Source of the DNA: an uncultured Clostridium sp.
GTDB lineage: Bacteria > Bacillota > Clostridia > Lachnospirales > Lachnospiraceae
Reading direction: 5' to 3'
Length of the DNA stretch: 21,222 nt
NCBI GenBank assembly: GCA_937885015.1
Contig: CALAAS010000058.1
Span: 1 to 21,222, forward strand
In this document: positions 6,730 to 14,033 of the stretch, piece by piece
How positions within the stretch are numbered: the first letter of the stretch is position 1
Layout of the letters: every line of letters starts with the position of its first letter
Translations under genes and position numbers: made by a program
The notes under the pieces: generated by a model
What the model saw: the letters and a program-made list of their open reading frames with translations, nothing else
Databases searched by the model: none
Told to the model about the DNA's origin: nothing

Positions 6730-8250
6730 ATGCTGATTGATGATTTAAAGCGGTACGGGGCATCGGATTATTACCCCTTTCATATGCCCGGCCATAAAAG
6801 GCAGTGCAGAGCGGGGATAACGGTATTTCCGAATCCTTTTTTGGTGGATATTACAGAAATTGACGGATTTGACAATCTTCATCATGCAGAGGGAATTTTA
6901 AAAGAGTCCATGGAGCGAGCGGCCAGGATCTATGGAGCGGATCGGACCTGGTATCTGGTTAACGGGAGTACTGGTGGGATTTTGAGCGCCATCAGTGCGG
7001 CAGTACCGGCCGGAGGCCGGATTTTGATGGCGAGAAATTCCCATAAAGCCGCTTACCATGCGGTAATGCTGAATCGGTTAACGCCGGTATACCTTTATCC
7101 GGAGCATATCATGCCGTGTTCCATTCCCGGAGGAATAACGCCAGAGCAGGTGGAAATCAGTCTGGCTAAAGAATCAGATATCCGGGCAGTATTTATCACG
7201 TCCCCCACCTACGAGGGAATTCTTTCGGATATACGGGGAATTGCCCGGGTGGCTCATCGTCATGGTGCGGTGCTGATTGTGGATGAGGCTCATGGGGCGC
7301 ATCTTCCTTTTGGCGGGAAAAAAGGGGATTTTGACAATGAGAACCGCCTGTTTCCGGAATCGGCGCTTTCCTGCGGGGCAGATGTGGTAATTCAGAGTCT
7401 CCATAAAACATTGCCATCCCTGACCCAGACGGCTGTCCTGCACCTGAAGGGGGAACGTTTTCCAGAGGATCGTTTGGAACGGTATCTTTCCATCTTTCAG
7501 ACTTCCAGTCCGTCCTATCTGTTTCTGGCGTCCATGGAGAACTGCATTCGGTACATGGACGGCGAGGGACGGGAGGAGATGGTCCGATACAGGAAGCGGT
7601 TGGATGCATTTCGGGAAAGAGTCTCTGGATTTCATAATTTCGGAATGGTCACAGATGATATCTGCGGAATGAGCGGAGTAGCGGCTCTGGATCCCTCAAA
7701 GCTGGTTTTTTACGGAAAGGGAATGGCAGCGGAACTGACAGGCCCTGCTCTGGCGGTAATTTTAAGAGAGAGGTATCACCTGGAGCCGGAGATGGCCTGC
7801 GGCCGGTATGTACTTTGTATGACATCTTTGATGGATACAGAGGATGGCCTGGAGCGCTTGGAAGGCGCGTTGGAGGAGCTCAATCGAGAGGCGGACTCTG
7901 ACTGGTCGGTTGAAACGGAATGTGCCGGGGAAGAAGAAACGGGGATTGTTTTCAGACCGGAGCGGGAAAAAGCAGGCAATAGGGATCAGGCAGCTGGGGC
8001 ACAGGTTCTGATACCAGGAGAGGCCTGGAACCATCCAAAGAAAAAGGTTCCAGTTGCGGAGGCCGTAGGAAAAATAAGCGGAGCTTTCGTAACCATATAT
8101 CCGCCCGGTGTGCCGCTGGTGGCACCGGGGGAGAGGATAACCGGGGAGGCAGCTGGAATTATTGTGAGAGAGGCCGGTATGGGCCTGACGGTGGAAGGGT
8201 TTGACGGGACGGGTCTGTTTGTTCTGGACAATCTGGGGGAAGAGGGGTAA
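6730..8250 (+). CDS. Orn/Lys/Arg decarboxylase family PLP enzyme (YaaO-like)
   Basis: A 506-residue fold-type I PLP enzyme of the Orn/Lys/Arg decarboxylase family, the same family as the B. subtilis yaaO product found at the same place beside holB. Visible motifs: PFHMPGHKR (17-24), DITEIDGFDNLH (40-51), NGSTGG for cofactor phosphate (78-83), VDEAHGAH with Asp185 and His188, and SLHKT with the PLP lysine Lys226. A low-conservation acidic insert at about 384-425 lies before the C-terminal domain, making it slightly longer than usual. The amino acid used cannot be told from sequence. Start is supported by GGGAG 6 nt upstream. It ends one base before the next gene. Confidence 0.92.
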   Translation: MLIDDLKRYGASDYYPFHMPGHKRQCRAGITVFPNPFLVDITEIDGFDNLHHAEGILKESMERAARIYGADRTWYLVNGSTGGILSAISAAVPAGGRILMARNSHKAAYHAVMLNRLTPVYLYPEHIMPCSIPGGITPEQVEISLAKESDIRAVFITSPTYEGILSDIRGIARVAHRHGAVLIVDEAHGAHLPFGGKKGDFDNENRLFPESALSCGADVVIQSLHKTLPSLTQTAVLHLKGERFPEDRLERYLSIFQTSSPSYLFLASMENCIRYMDGEGREEMVRYRKRLDAFRERVSGFHNFGMVTDDICGMSGVAALDPSKLVFYGKGMAAELTGPALAVILRERYHLEPEMACGRYVLCMTSLMDTEDGLERLEGALEELNREADSDWSVETECAGEEETGIVFRPEREKAGNRDQAAGAQVLIPGEAWNHPKKKVPVAEAVGKISGAFVTIYPPGVPLVAPGERITGEAAGIIVREAGMGLTVEGFDGTGLFVLDNLGEEG

Positions 8251-8251
8251 T

Positions 8252-8839
8252 ATGGGAAAAATTTTTTATGTGATGGGAAAAAGTGCATCCGGAAAGGATA
8301 CCATATATAAAAAACTGCTGGAGCGGCTGCCGCAGCTTCAAACAGTAACGCTTTATACCACCCGGCCTCGCCGCGAGGGGGAGACCGAAGGCGTGGAGTA
8401 CCATTTTGTCACGGATGTGGAAATGAAAAAAATGGAGACACGTGGAGCTGTGGTTGAGAAGAGAACCTATGAAACGGTATATGGTCCCTGGAGCTACGCG
8501 ACAGTGGATGACGGGCAGATTGACCTGAAACATTCTGATTACCTGATGATTGGGACGCTGGAATCCTATCGGAGTGTTCGGGAATATTTTGGGGCCGGGT
8601 TCCTGATTCCAATTTATATTGAGGTAGAGGATGGAGAGCGGCTGATGCGGGCCATCCGCCGGGAGCGGCAGCAGCCTGAGCCGAAGTATGAGGAGCTTTG
8701 CAGGAGATTTCTGGCAGACGCCAGAGATTTTTCACAGGAAAATCTGGCAGAATGTCAGATCGAGCAGCGATTTCAGAACAGCGATTTAGAGGTGTGTCTG
8801 GAAGAAATCTGTACTCTTCTCACTTCGAATATCTTATGA
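8252..8839 (+). CDS. Guanylate-kinase-like nucleotide kinase
   Basis: A 195-residue P-loop kinase of the guanylate kinase family. The N-terminus holds the Walker A motif GKSASGKDT (9-17), and the GMP-binding signature follows as YTTRPRREGETEGVEYHF (35-52), with the usual paired arginines and glutamate. The start at 8252 is chosen because the P-loop must lie close to the N-terminus and AGAGGGG lies just upstream; the upstream in-frame extension runs into the previous gene. In the Bacillus order this slot, between yaaO and holB, is held by thymidylate kinase (tmk), so this looks like a different kinase in the tmk position. Whether it acts on GMP or another nucleotide is unknown. Confidence 0.85.
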   Translation: MGKIFYVMGKSASGKDTIYKKLLERLPQLQTVTLYTTRPRREGETEGVEYHFVTDVEMKKMETRGAVVEKRTYETVYGPWSYATVDDGQIDLKHSDYLMIGTLESYRSVREYFGAGFLIPIYIEVEDGERLMRAIRRERQQPEPKYEELCRRFLADARDFSQENLAECQIEQRFQNSDLEVCLEEICTLLTSNIL

Positions 8840-8903
8840 TATAATGACTGTGAAACAGGCATTATATCATTGCGCACATCGGTTTTCGCATTCACTGCGA
8901 AAA
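8835..8903 (+). repeat. Two-hairpin repeat element, copy 1
   Basis: This 69-bp unit is repeated 112 bp downstream with about seven differences. It contains two hairpins. Hairpin A is ATGATATAATG (8836-8846) with CATTATATCAT (8860-8870), extended after one A/G mismatch by CTGT/ACAG around a GAA loop. Hairpin B is 8880-8890 with 8896-8907 around a TTCAC loop. The element begins inside the stop codon region of the kinase gene. Confidence 0.85.
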
Positions 8904-8929
8904 ACCGGGCGCTTAATTCCGTCGGAGAC

Positions 8930-8954
8930 ATATCATATCCGAAGGATATGATAT
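8930..8954 (+). repeat. Spacer hairpin that competes with copy 2
   Basis: ATATCATATCC (8930-8940) pairs perfectly with GGATATGATAT (8944-8954) around a GAA loop. The right arm is also the left arm of hairpin A in copy 2 (8948-8982), so the two structures cannot form at once in RNA. Confidence 0.7.
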
Positions 8955-9015
8955 AATGACTGTGAAGCAGGCATTATATCATTGCGCATACCGGTTTTCG
9001 CGTATACCGCGAAAA
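8947..9015 (+). repeat. Two-hairpin repeat element, copy 2
   Basis: The second copy of the 69-bp unit. Hairpin A (8948-8982) keeps its 11-bp outer stem exactly and changes one inner A-U pair to G-U. Hairpin B (8993-9002 with 9008-9018) shows a paired change against copy 1: A8890-T8896 becomes G9002-C9008, while the loop differs freely. This favours selection for the folded structure. The copy ends 18 bp before the holB start and just before its AAAGGAG ribosome site. Confidence 0.85.
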
Positions 9016-9033
9016 TCCCCCGAAAGGAGTTTT

Positions 9034-10023
9034 ATGGCTGGTTTTCACGATATTATCGGACACGACAGGATCAAAGATCATCTTCAGAAGGCGATTGAGT
9101 ACCACCGGATTTCTCATGCCTATATTTTGGCAGGGGAAGAGGGAATGGGAAGAAAAACGATTGCCCGGGCGTTTGCCATGACGCTGCTGTGTGAGAACAG
9201 CGACCAGGAGCCATGTATGAAGTGCCATGCCTGCAAGCAGCTTCTTTCCGGCAATCATCCCGATGTGATCTGGGTAACCCACGAAAAGCCGGCCAGTATC
9301 GGTGTGGATGATGTGCGGACGCAGATCAATGATACGGTTATGATTAAGCCGTACAGCAGCCATTACAAGATTTATATGGTGGATGAGGCGGAAAAGATGA
9401 CCGTGCAGGCGCAAAATGCGCTGTTAAAGACCATTGAGGAGCCGCCGGCGTATGCAGTTATTATTTTAATGACAACGAATCCGGAGGCATTTCTTCCCAC
9501 GATACTTTCCAGATGCATCCAGCTCAAGCTCCGCCCCCTGAAGGATCACATAATCAGGGAGTATCTGACTCAGACGCTTCAGGTGCCGGAAAATCAGGCG
9601 GATATTTATGCGGCTTTTTCCCGGGGAAATCTGGGGAAGGCGATTTATCTGGCTTCTTCCGAGGAGTTTGCCCTGCTTTACCGGGAGGTTCTTACACTTC
9701 TCAGGAATATTAAGGGTATGGAAATACCGATGCTGTTGGATTATATCCGGAAGCTTCAGGAGGATAAGCTGGATCTGAAGGAGTGCCTGGATTTTATGCA
9801 GCTGTGGTATCGGGATATCCTGATGTTCAAGGTGACAAAGGATATCAATACCCTGATTTTTAAGGATGAATACGGAACGGTCAGTACGCTGTGCCAGAAA
9901 AGCTCTTATGAGGGTCTGGAACAGATTTTAAATGCGATAGAGAAAGCAAAAACCCGGCTGGATGCCAATGTAAACACAGATTTGGTGCTGGAGTTGATGC
10001 TTTTGACAATGAAGGAGAATTAA
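9034..10023 (+). CDS. holB: DNA polymerase III delta-prime subunit
   Basis: A 330-residue clamp-loader subunit that helps load the sliding clamp during replication. The AAA+ domain begins with DIIGHDRIKDHL and HAYILAGEEGMGRKT (P-loop region about 34-42, with an arginine in place of the usual lysine position). A four-cysteine zinc module follows (Cys53, Cys61, Cys64, Cys67), then MVDEAEKMTVQAQNALLKT and the SRC motif in ILSRCIQLKL. The ATG at 9034 is chosen because of AAAGGAG just upstream and the family N-terminus; an upstream in-frame ATG at 8956 lies inside the repeat element and adds no family sequence. It is followed after 4 nt by ricT, as in Bacillus. Confidence 0.94.
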   Translation: MAGFHDIIGHDRIKDHLQKAIEYHRISHAYILAGEEGMGRKTIARAFAMTLLCENSDQEPCMKCHACKQLLSGNHPDVIWVTHEKPASIGVDDVRTQINDTVMIKPYSSHYKIYMVDEAEKMTVQAQNALLKTIEEPPAYAVIILMTTNPEAFLPTILSRCIQLKLRPLKDHIIREYLTQTLQVPENQADIYAAFSRGNLGKAIYLASSEEFALLYREVLTLLRNIKGMEIPMLLDYIRKLQEDKLDLKECLDFMQLWYRDILMFKVTKDINTLIFKDEYGTVSTLCQKSSYEGLEQILNAIEKAKTRLDANVNTDLVLELMLLTMKEN

Positions 10024-10027
10024 TTTT

Positions 10028-10939
10028 ATGATAAAGGTAATCGGAGTCAGATTCCGGAAGGCCGGAAAGGTATATTATTTTGACCCGGCTCAGATGGAAA
10101 TTAAAGCGGGGGATCACGTAATTGTGGAGACGGCCCGTGGGATTGAGTTTGGACAGGTTGTTCTTGGCGTGCGGGAGGTCGATGAAAAGAAGGTAGTTTC
10201 ACCACTAAAATCCGTGATCCGCATGGCCACCAGAAATGATGAGGAAATTGAGCAGAGAAATCGGGAGCGGGAAAAAGAGGCGTTTCGTATCTGTGTGGAA
10301 AAGATTCGGAAGCATGATTTGCAGATGAAGCTGATTGATGCGGAATATACCTTTGACAACAACAAGCTGTTGTTTTACTTTACGGCGGACGGGCGGATTG
10401 ATTTCAGAGAGCTGGTAAAGGATCTGGCTGCTGTTTTTAAGACCCGGATTGAGCTTCGCCAGATCGGAGTCAGGGATGAGACGAAGATCATGGGCGGCGT
10501 GGGTATCTGTGGCCGCCCTCTGTGCTGTCATTCTTACCTTTCGGAGTTTATTCCGGTATCCATCAAGATGGCTAAGGAGCAGAATCTTTCCCTGAACCCC
10601 ACGAAAATTTCCGGTGTCTGTGGCCGGCTGATGTGCTGTCTGAAAAATGAAGAGGAAACCTATGAAGTTCTCAACAGTAAACTGCCCAGCATTGGAGATT
10701 ATGTGACTACGGATGACGGTCTGAAGGGAGAGGTGCACAGCGTTAGTGTACTTCGCCAGCTGGTCAAGGTAATCGTGACAGTAGATCGGGATGAGAAGGA
10801 AATCCGGGAATACAAGGTGGAGCAGCTTCGGTTCCGCCCTAAGAGACGCAGGGAAAAGGCAAATGTCAATGATGCGGAGTTAAAGGCACTGGAAGCACTG
10901 GAAAAACGGGAAGGAAAATCGAGATTAGATGACAATTAG
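10028..10939 (+). CDS. ricT: PSP1-domain protein RicT (YaaT)
   Basis: A 303-residue PSP1-domain protein. In B. subtilis the orthologue (YaaT/RicT) forms the Fe-S-carrying Y-complex with RicA and RicF that steers RNase Y cleavage of mRNA. The diagnostic cysteine motifs are intact: GICGRPLCC (Cys161, Cys166, Cys167) and GVCGRLMCC (Cys198, Cys203, Cys204). The N-terminus starts VIGVRFRKAGKVYYFDP, normal for the family, and the C-terminus is basic and helical. AAGGAG lies in the end of holB. The stop overlaps the start of the next gene by 11 nt, indicating translational coupling. RicA and RicF genes are not in this window. Confidence 0.92.
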   Translation: MIKVIGVRFRKAGKVYYFDPAQMEIKAGDHVIVETARGIEFGQVVLGVREVDEKKVVSPLKSVIRMATRNDEEIEQRNREREKEAFRICVEKIRKHDLQMKLIDAEYTFDNNKLLFYFTADGRIDFRELVKDLAAVFKTRIELRQIGVRDETKIMGGVGICGRPLCCHSYLSEFIPVSIKMAKEQNLSLNPTKISGVCGRLMCCLKNEEETYEVLNSKLPSIGDYVTTDDGLKGEVHSVSVLRQLVKVIVTVDRDEKEIREYKVEQLRFRPKRRREKANVNDAELKALEALEKREGKSRLDDN

Positions 10940-11660
10940 AGAGGGCGAGCGGATTGACGAGCTCCACAGAAACGGATACCGGATTATTCAGAAGGAGAAT
11001 GGCTTCTGCTTTGGAATGGATGCGGTGCTTCTGTCCGGGTTTGCAGAGGTAAAGCCGGGAGAAAATGCGCTGGATTTGGGAACAGGAACTGGTATTATTC
11101 CAATTCTTCTGGAGGCAAAGACCTCCGGTCGGCATTTTACAGGCCTTGAGATCCAGCATGAGATGGCGGAGATGGCGGCCCGCAGCGTGGTGCTGAATGG
11201 ATTGGAGGAAAAAATAGACATAAGAGAGGGAGACATTAAAGAGGCAGGCCGTATATTCGGCAGAGCCTCTTTTGATGTAATAACCACCAATCCACCGTAT
11301 ATGAACGATAGCCATGGATTGAAAAATCCGAATCTTCCAAAGGCCATTGCGCGGCATGAGGTGCTGTGTACGCTGGAGGACGTAGTGCGGGAAGGAGCAT
11401 CGCTTCTGCGGTCCGGGGGACGGATGTATATGGTTCACCGACCGCGAAGGCTGATTGAGATTTTAAACACTATGACCCGTCACCGTTTGGAGCCGAAACG
11501 GATGAAGTTTGTTCATCCGTTTGCAGACAGAGAGGCTAACATGGTTCTGATTGAGGCGGTCCGGGGCGGCGGCGCGCTGATGAAAATAGAAAAACCCCTG
11601 ATTGTGTACCGGGAGCCGGGGGTTTATACGGATGAAATTTACGACATCTACGGATATTAG
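10929..11660 (+). CDS. tRNA1(Val) A37 N6-methyltransferase-like (TrmN6/YabB)
   Basis: A 243-residue class I SAM-dependent methyltransferase of the YabB/TrmN6 family, expected to methylate an adenine N6 in tRNA. The SAM-binding motif is ALDLGTGTGI (47-56), the acidic ribose contact LEIQ follows near 73-76, and the catalytic NPPY motif for amino-group methylation is at 121-124. The N-terminal GFCFGMDAVLLSGF is also characteristic. It overlaps ricT by 11 nt and precedes rsmI by 52 nt, matching the Bacillus yaaT-yabB-yabC arrangement, though yabA is missing here. The target base is inferred from the family. Confidence 0.9.
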   Translation: MTIREGERIDELHRNGYRIIQKENGFCFGMDAVLLSGFAEVKPGENALDLGTGTGIIPILLEAKTSGRHFTGLEIQHEMAEMAARSVVLNGLEEKIDIREGDIKEAGRIFGRASFDVITTNPPYMNDSHGLKNPNLPKAIARHEVLCTLEDVVREGASLLRSGGRMYMVHRPRRLIEILNTMTRHRLEPKRMKFVHPFADREANMVLIEAVRGGGALMKIEKPLIVYREPGVYTDEIYDIYGY

Positions 11661-11712
11661 AGCCGGACGGTGTGAAACGGTTCAGCTCAGGATGGAAAAT
11701 CGGGAGAAGGAT

Positions 11713-12555
11713 ATGGAAGGAACACTGTATTTATGCGCCACCCCCATCGGAAATCTGGGGGATATTACGCTGCGGGTGCTGGAGACATTAAAAACGGTTG
11801 ATTTGATTGCGGCAGAGGACACAAGACATACTATTAAGCTTCTGAATCATTTTGATATCCACACGCCGATGACCAGCTACCATGAATATAATAAGGTGGA
11901 AAAAGCGGTTCAGCTGGTGGAAAAGTTGAAATCCGGCGTGGATATCGCGCTGGTTACGGATGCCGGGACACCGGGAATTTCCGATCCAGGAGAGGAATTG
12001 GTGCGTCAGTGCTGTGAAGCGGGAATTCAGGTGACGGCTCTGCCAGGGCCGGCTGCCTGTATTACGGCTCTGATTATTTCCGGTCTTCCGACACGGCGGT
12101 TTTGCTTTGAGGCATTTTTGCCTCCGGATAAGCGGGAAAGGCAGCGGATTCTGGAGGAACTGCAAACGGAAACGAGGACGATTGTGCTATATGAAGCGCC
12201 TCACCATCTGGTACGGACGTTAGAGGAGCTTTTGGAGGTATTGGGGAATCGACGGATTTCTGTGTGTCGGGAGCTGACAAAACGATATGAAAGTGTTTTT
12301 CGGACGACACTTCTGGAGGCGGTTGAATATTACCGGGTCAACGAGCCGAAAGGAGAGTGTGTGATTGTGCTGGAAGGTCGTTCTGTGGATGACCTGGAGA
12401 GGGAGGCCAGAAATCAATGGCTGCAGATGTCCCTGCAAGAGCACATGGCCTGTTATGAATCGAAGGGGATGGACCGCAAAGAGGCGATGAAGCAGGTGGC
12501 AAAAGACAGAGGGATGGCGAAACGGGATGTGTACCGGGCTTTGCTGGAGGAATAA
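11713..12555 (+). CDS. rsmI: 16S rRNA (cytidine 1402-2'-O)-methyltransferase
   Basis: A 280-residue tetrapyrrole-methylase-fold enzyme that 2'-O-methylates C1402 in the 16S rRNA decoding centre. Hallmarks: LYLCATPIGNLGDITLR at the N-terminus, AAEDTRHT, LVTDAGTPGISDPG, TALPGPAA and FEAFLPPDKRER. The ATG at 11713 is preferred because GGGAG lies 6 nt upstream and the family N-terminus begins there; earlier in-frame starts (11602, 11692) lack a suitable ribosome site. It is the last gene of the holB cluster. Confidence 0.94.
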   Translation: MEGTLYLCATPIGNLGDITLRVLETLKTVDLIAAEDTRHTIKLLNHFDIHTPMTSYHEYNKVEKAVQLVEKLKSGVDIALVTDAGTPGISDPGEELVRQCCEAGIQVTALPGPAACITALIISGLPTRRFCFEAFLPPDKRERQRILEELQTETRTIVLYEAPHHLVRTLEELLEVLGNRRISVCRELTKRYESVFRTTLLEAVEYYRVNEPKGECVIVLEGRSVDDLEREARNQWLQMSLQEHMACYESKGMDRKEAMKQVAKDRGMAKRDVYRALLEE

Positions 12556-12615
12556 AAGCATATAGAGAGAAGGCGGGGCGATCCGGGGATATGCGGGAGA
12601 GGAGGCAAAGAACGC

Positions 12616-13872
12616 ATGGAAACGGGGATTCAGATTGTAAACTGGAAGACAATGATAGCTGACAGCAAAAAGGATGTCGATCAGAACGGGACAGGACAAA
12701 GCCTGAATGGATGTGAAGCGGGAGAGCAGGGCATGACTGGGCGGATCTGCTTTTCCGTGGAAGAGGCCAGAAAGGTCAGGGCGTTTCATGCCGGTTTTTC
12801 GGAGTATGGTGTGACTCCTTTGGTGTCTCTGGAGGCATTGGCTGAAGAATGGGGAGTCAGCGGAATTTATGTGAAGGATGAAAGTGCCAGGTTTGGACTC
12901 AATGCCTTCAAAGCTTTGGGCGGCAGCTACGCCATGGGGGCTTATGCCGGTGCAGAGCCGGGAACGCTTACGTTTGTGACAGCCACAGATGGTAATCACG
13001 GCCGCGGCGTGGCCTGGGCGGCTGCCAGGATGGGAATGAACAGTGTGGTGTATATGCCGAGAGGAACAGCCAGAGAGCGGCTGGATCGTATCCGGTCCTT
13101 GGGGGCAGAAGCGTCCATCACAGAGATGAACTACGATGATACCGTGCGTTTTGCCAGAAAGCAGGCGGAACGGAACGGGTGGATTTTGATTCAGGATACA
13201 GCTTGGGACGGATACACGGAAGTGCCCATGAGAATTATGCAGGGATATATGACGATGGCGGATGAGGCAGCGGAGCAGCTGGGAGAGAAGCGGCCCACGC
13301 ATGTGTTTTTGCAGGCGGGGGTAGGCTCTATGGCGGCCGCGGTGGCAGCCTATTTCGTGAACCGGTACGGAGAGAAAAATAGGCCTGTTCTGACGGTGGT
13401 AGAACCACAGCAGGCGGACTGCTTTTTCCGTACAGCCAGGGCGGATGACGGGACTCTGCATGCAGTTGCCGGGGATCTTACGACGATTATGGCCGGTCTG
13501 GCCTGTGGGGAGATCAATCCATTGGCCTGGAATATTCTGAGAGAGTGTACGGATTATTTTGCTTCCATACCGGACTGGGTGGCGGCCGGGGGGATGAGGA
13601 TTCTGGGAAATCCCCTGGCGCAGGATCAGCGGATTATTTCCGGGGAAAGCGGGGCTGCGCCTTTTGGACTGGCGGCCTTGCTGCTGCAGGGAGGCCGGCT
13701 GGCGGGGAGGTCTGCAGACCGCCAGGAAATGTCGAATTTTCGGCGAGAATGGAAGGAACGCCTCGGACTTAACCGGGATTCAGTTCTTCTTTTCATTTCC
13801 ACGGAAGGGGCGACAGATCTGGAGAATTACAGGAGGATTGTATGGGAGGGAGCGTATCCCATGCCGGAATAG
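12616..13872 (+). CDS. dpaL: Diaminopropionate ammonia-lyase
   Basis: A 418-residue fold-type II PLP enzyme that converts 2,3-diaminopropionate to pyruvate and ammonia. The PLP lysine motif appears as KDESARFGLNAFKALGG (Lys99), followed by ATDGNHGRGVAWAA (131-ish), a cofactor phosphate loop AGVGSMAAA and a late SGESGAAPFGL. These are specific to the DAP lyase branch rather than threonine dehydratase. The first 40 residues are less conserved than the rest. GAGAGGAGG lies upstream. It stands 60 nt after rsmI and reads in the same direction, but no partner genes such as knotted carbamoyltransferase homologues are next to it. Confidence 0.92.
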   Translation: METGIQIVNWKTMIADSKKDVDQNGTGQSLNGCEAGEQGMTGRICFSVEEARKVRAFHAGFSEYGVTPLVSLEALAEEWGVSGIYVKDESARFGLNAFKALGGSYAMGAYAGAEPGTLTFVTATDGNHGRGVAWAAARMGMNSVVYMPRGTARERLDRIRSLGAEASITEMNYDDTVRFARKQAERNGWILIQDTAWDGYTEVPMRIMQGYMTMADEAAEQLGEKRPTHVFLQAGVGSMAAAVAAYFVNRYGEKNRPVLTVVEPQQADCFFRTARADDGTLHAVAGDLTTIMAGLACGEINPLAWNILRECTDYFASIPDWVAAGGMRILGNPLAQDQRIISGESGAAPFGLAALLLQGGRLAGRSADRQEMSNFRREWKERLGLNRDSVLLFISTEGATDLENYRRIVWEGAYPMPE

Positions 13873-13921
13873 AAGACAGTTTCATGCCGGAACAGAAAAA
13901 ACGGCATCAAGTGTAAAATCG

Positions 13922-13962
13922 GGGGCGCTGCAAAACAAAAATGATATGTTTTGCAGCGCCCC
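13922..13962. terminator. Strong hairpin between convergent dpaL and glgB
   Basis: GGGGCGCTGCAAAAC (13922-13936) pairs perfectly over 15 bp with 13948-13962 around an 11-nt loop. It is followed by a short T run on the plus strand and by a T-rich GATTTTA on the minus strand. Lying between converging genes, it probably stops transcription from both sides. Confidence 0.8.
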
Positions 13963-14033
13963 TTTATGTATCAGAATATGTTCATGTGTCAGAACACATC
14001 TAAGTATCACATAGTATTGAAGCTATATATCAG

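Noticed and set aside
8844..8952. Small ORF beginning MTVKQALYHCA in repeat copy 1, matched by the same start in copy 2
   Set aside because: No ribosome site precedes either ATG, and the differences between copies preserve hairpin pairing rather than amino acids (H-S-L against R-I-P). Structure explains the conservation better.
8956..9033. Upstream in-frame ATG for holB
   Set aside because: It lies in the repeat element without a ribosome site; the ATG at 9034 has AAAGGAG and the normal family N-terminus.
13883..13907. ATGCCG/CGGCAT hairpin after dpaL as the main terminator
   Set aside because: The stem is short with a long loop and no T run; the 15-bp hairpin at 13922-13962 is far stronger.
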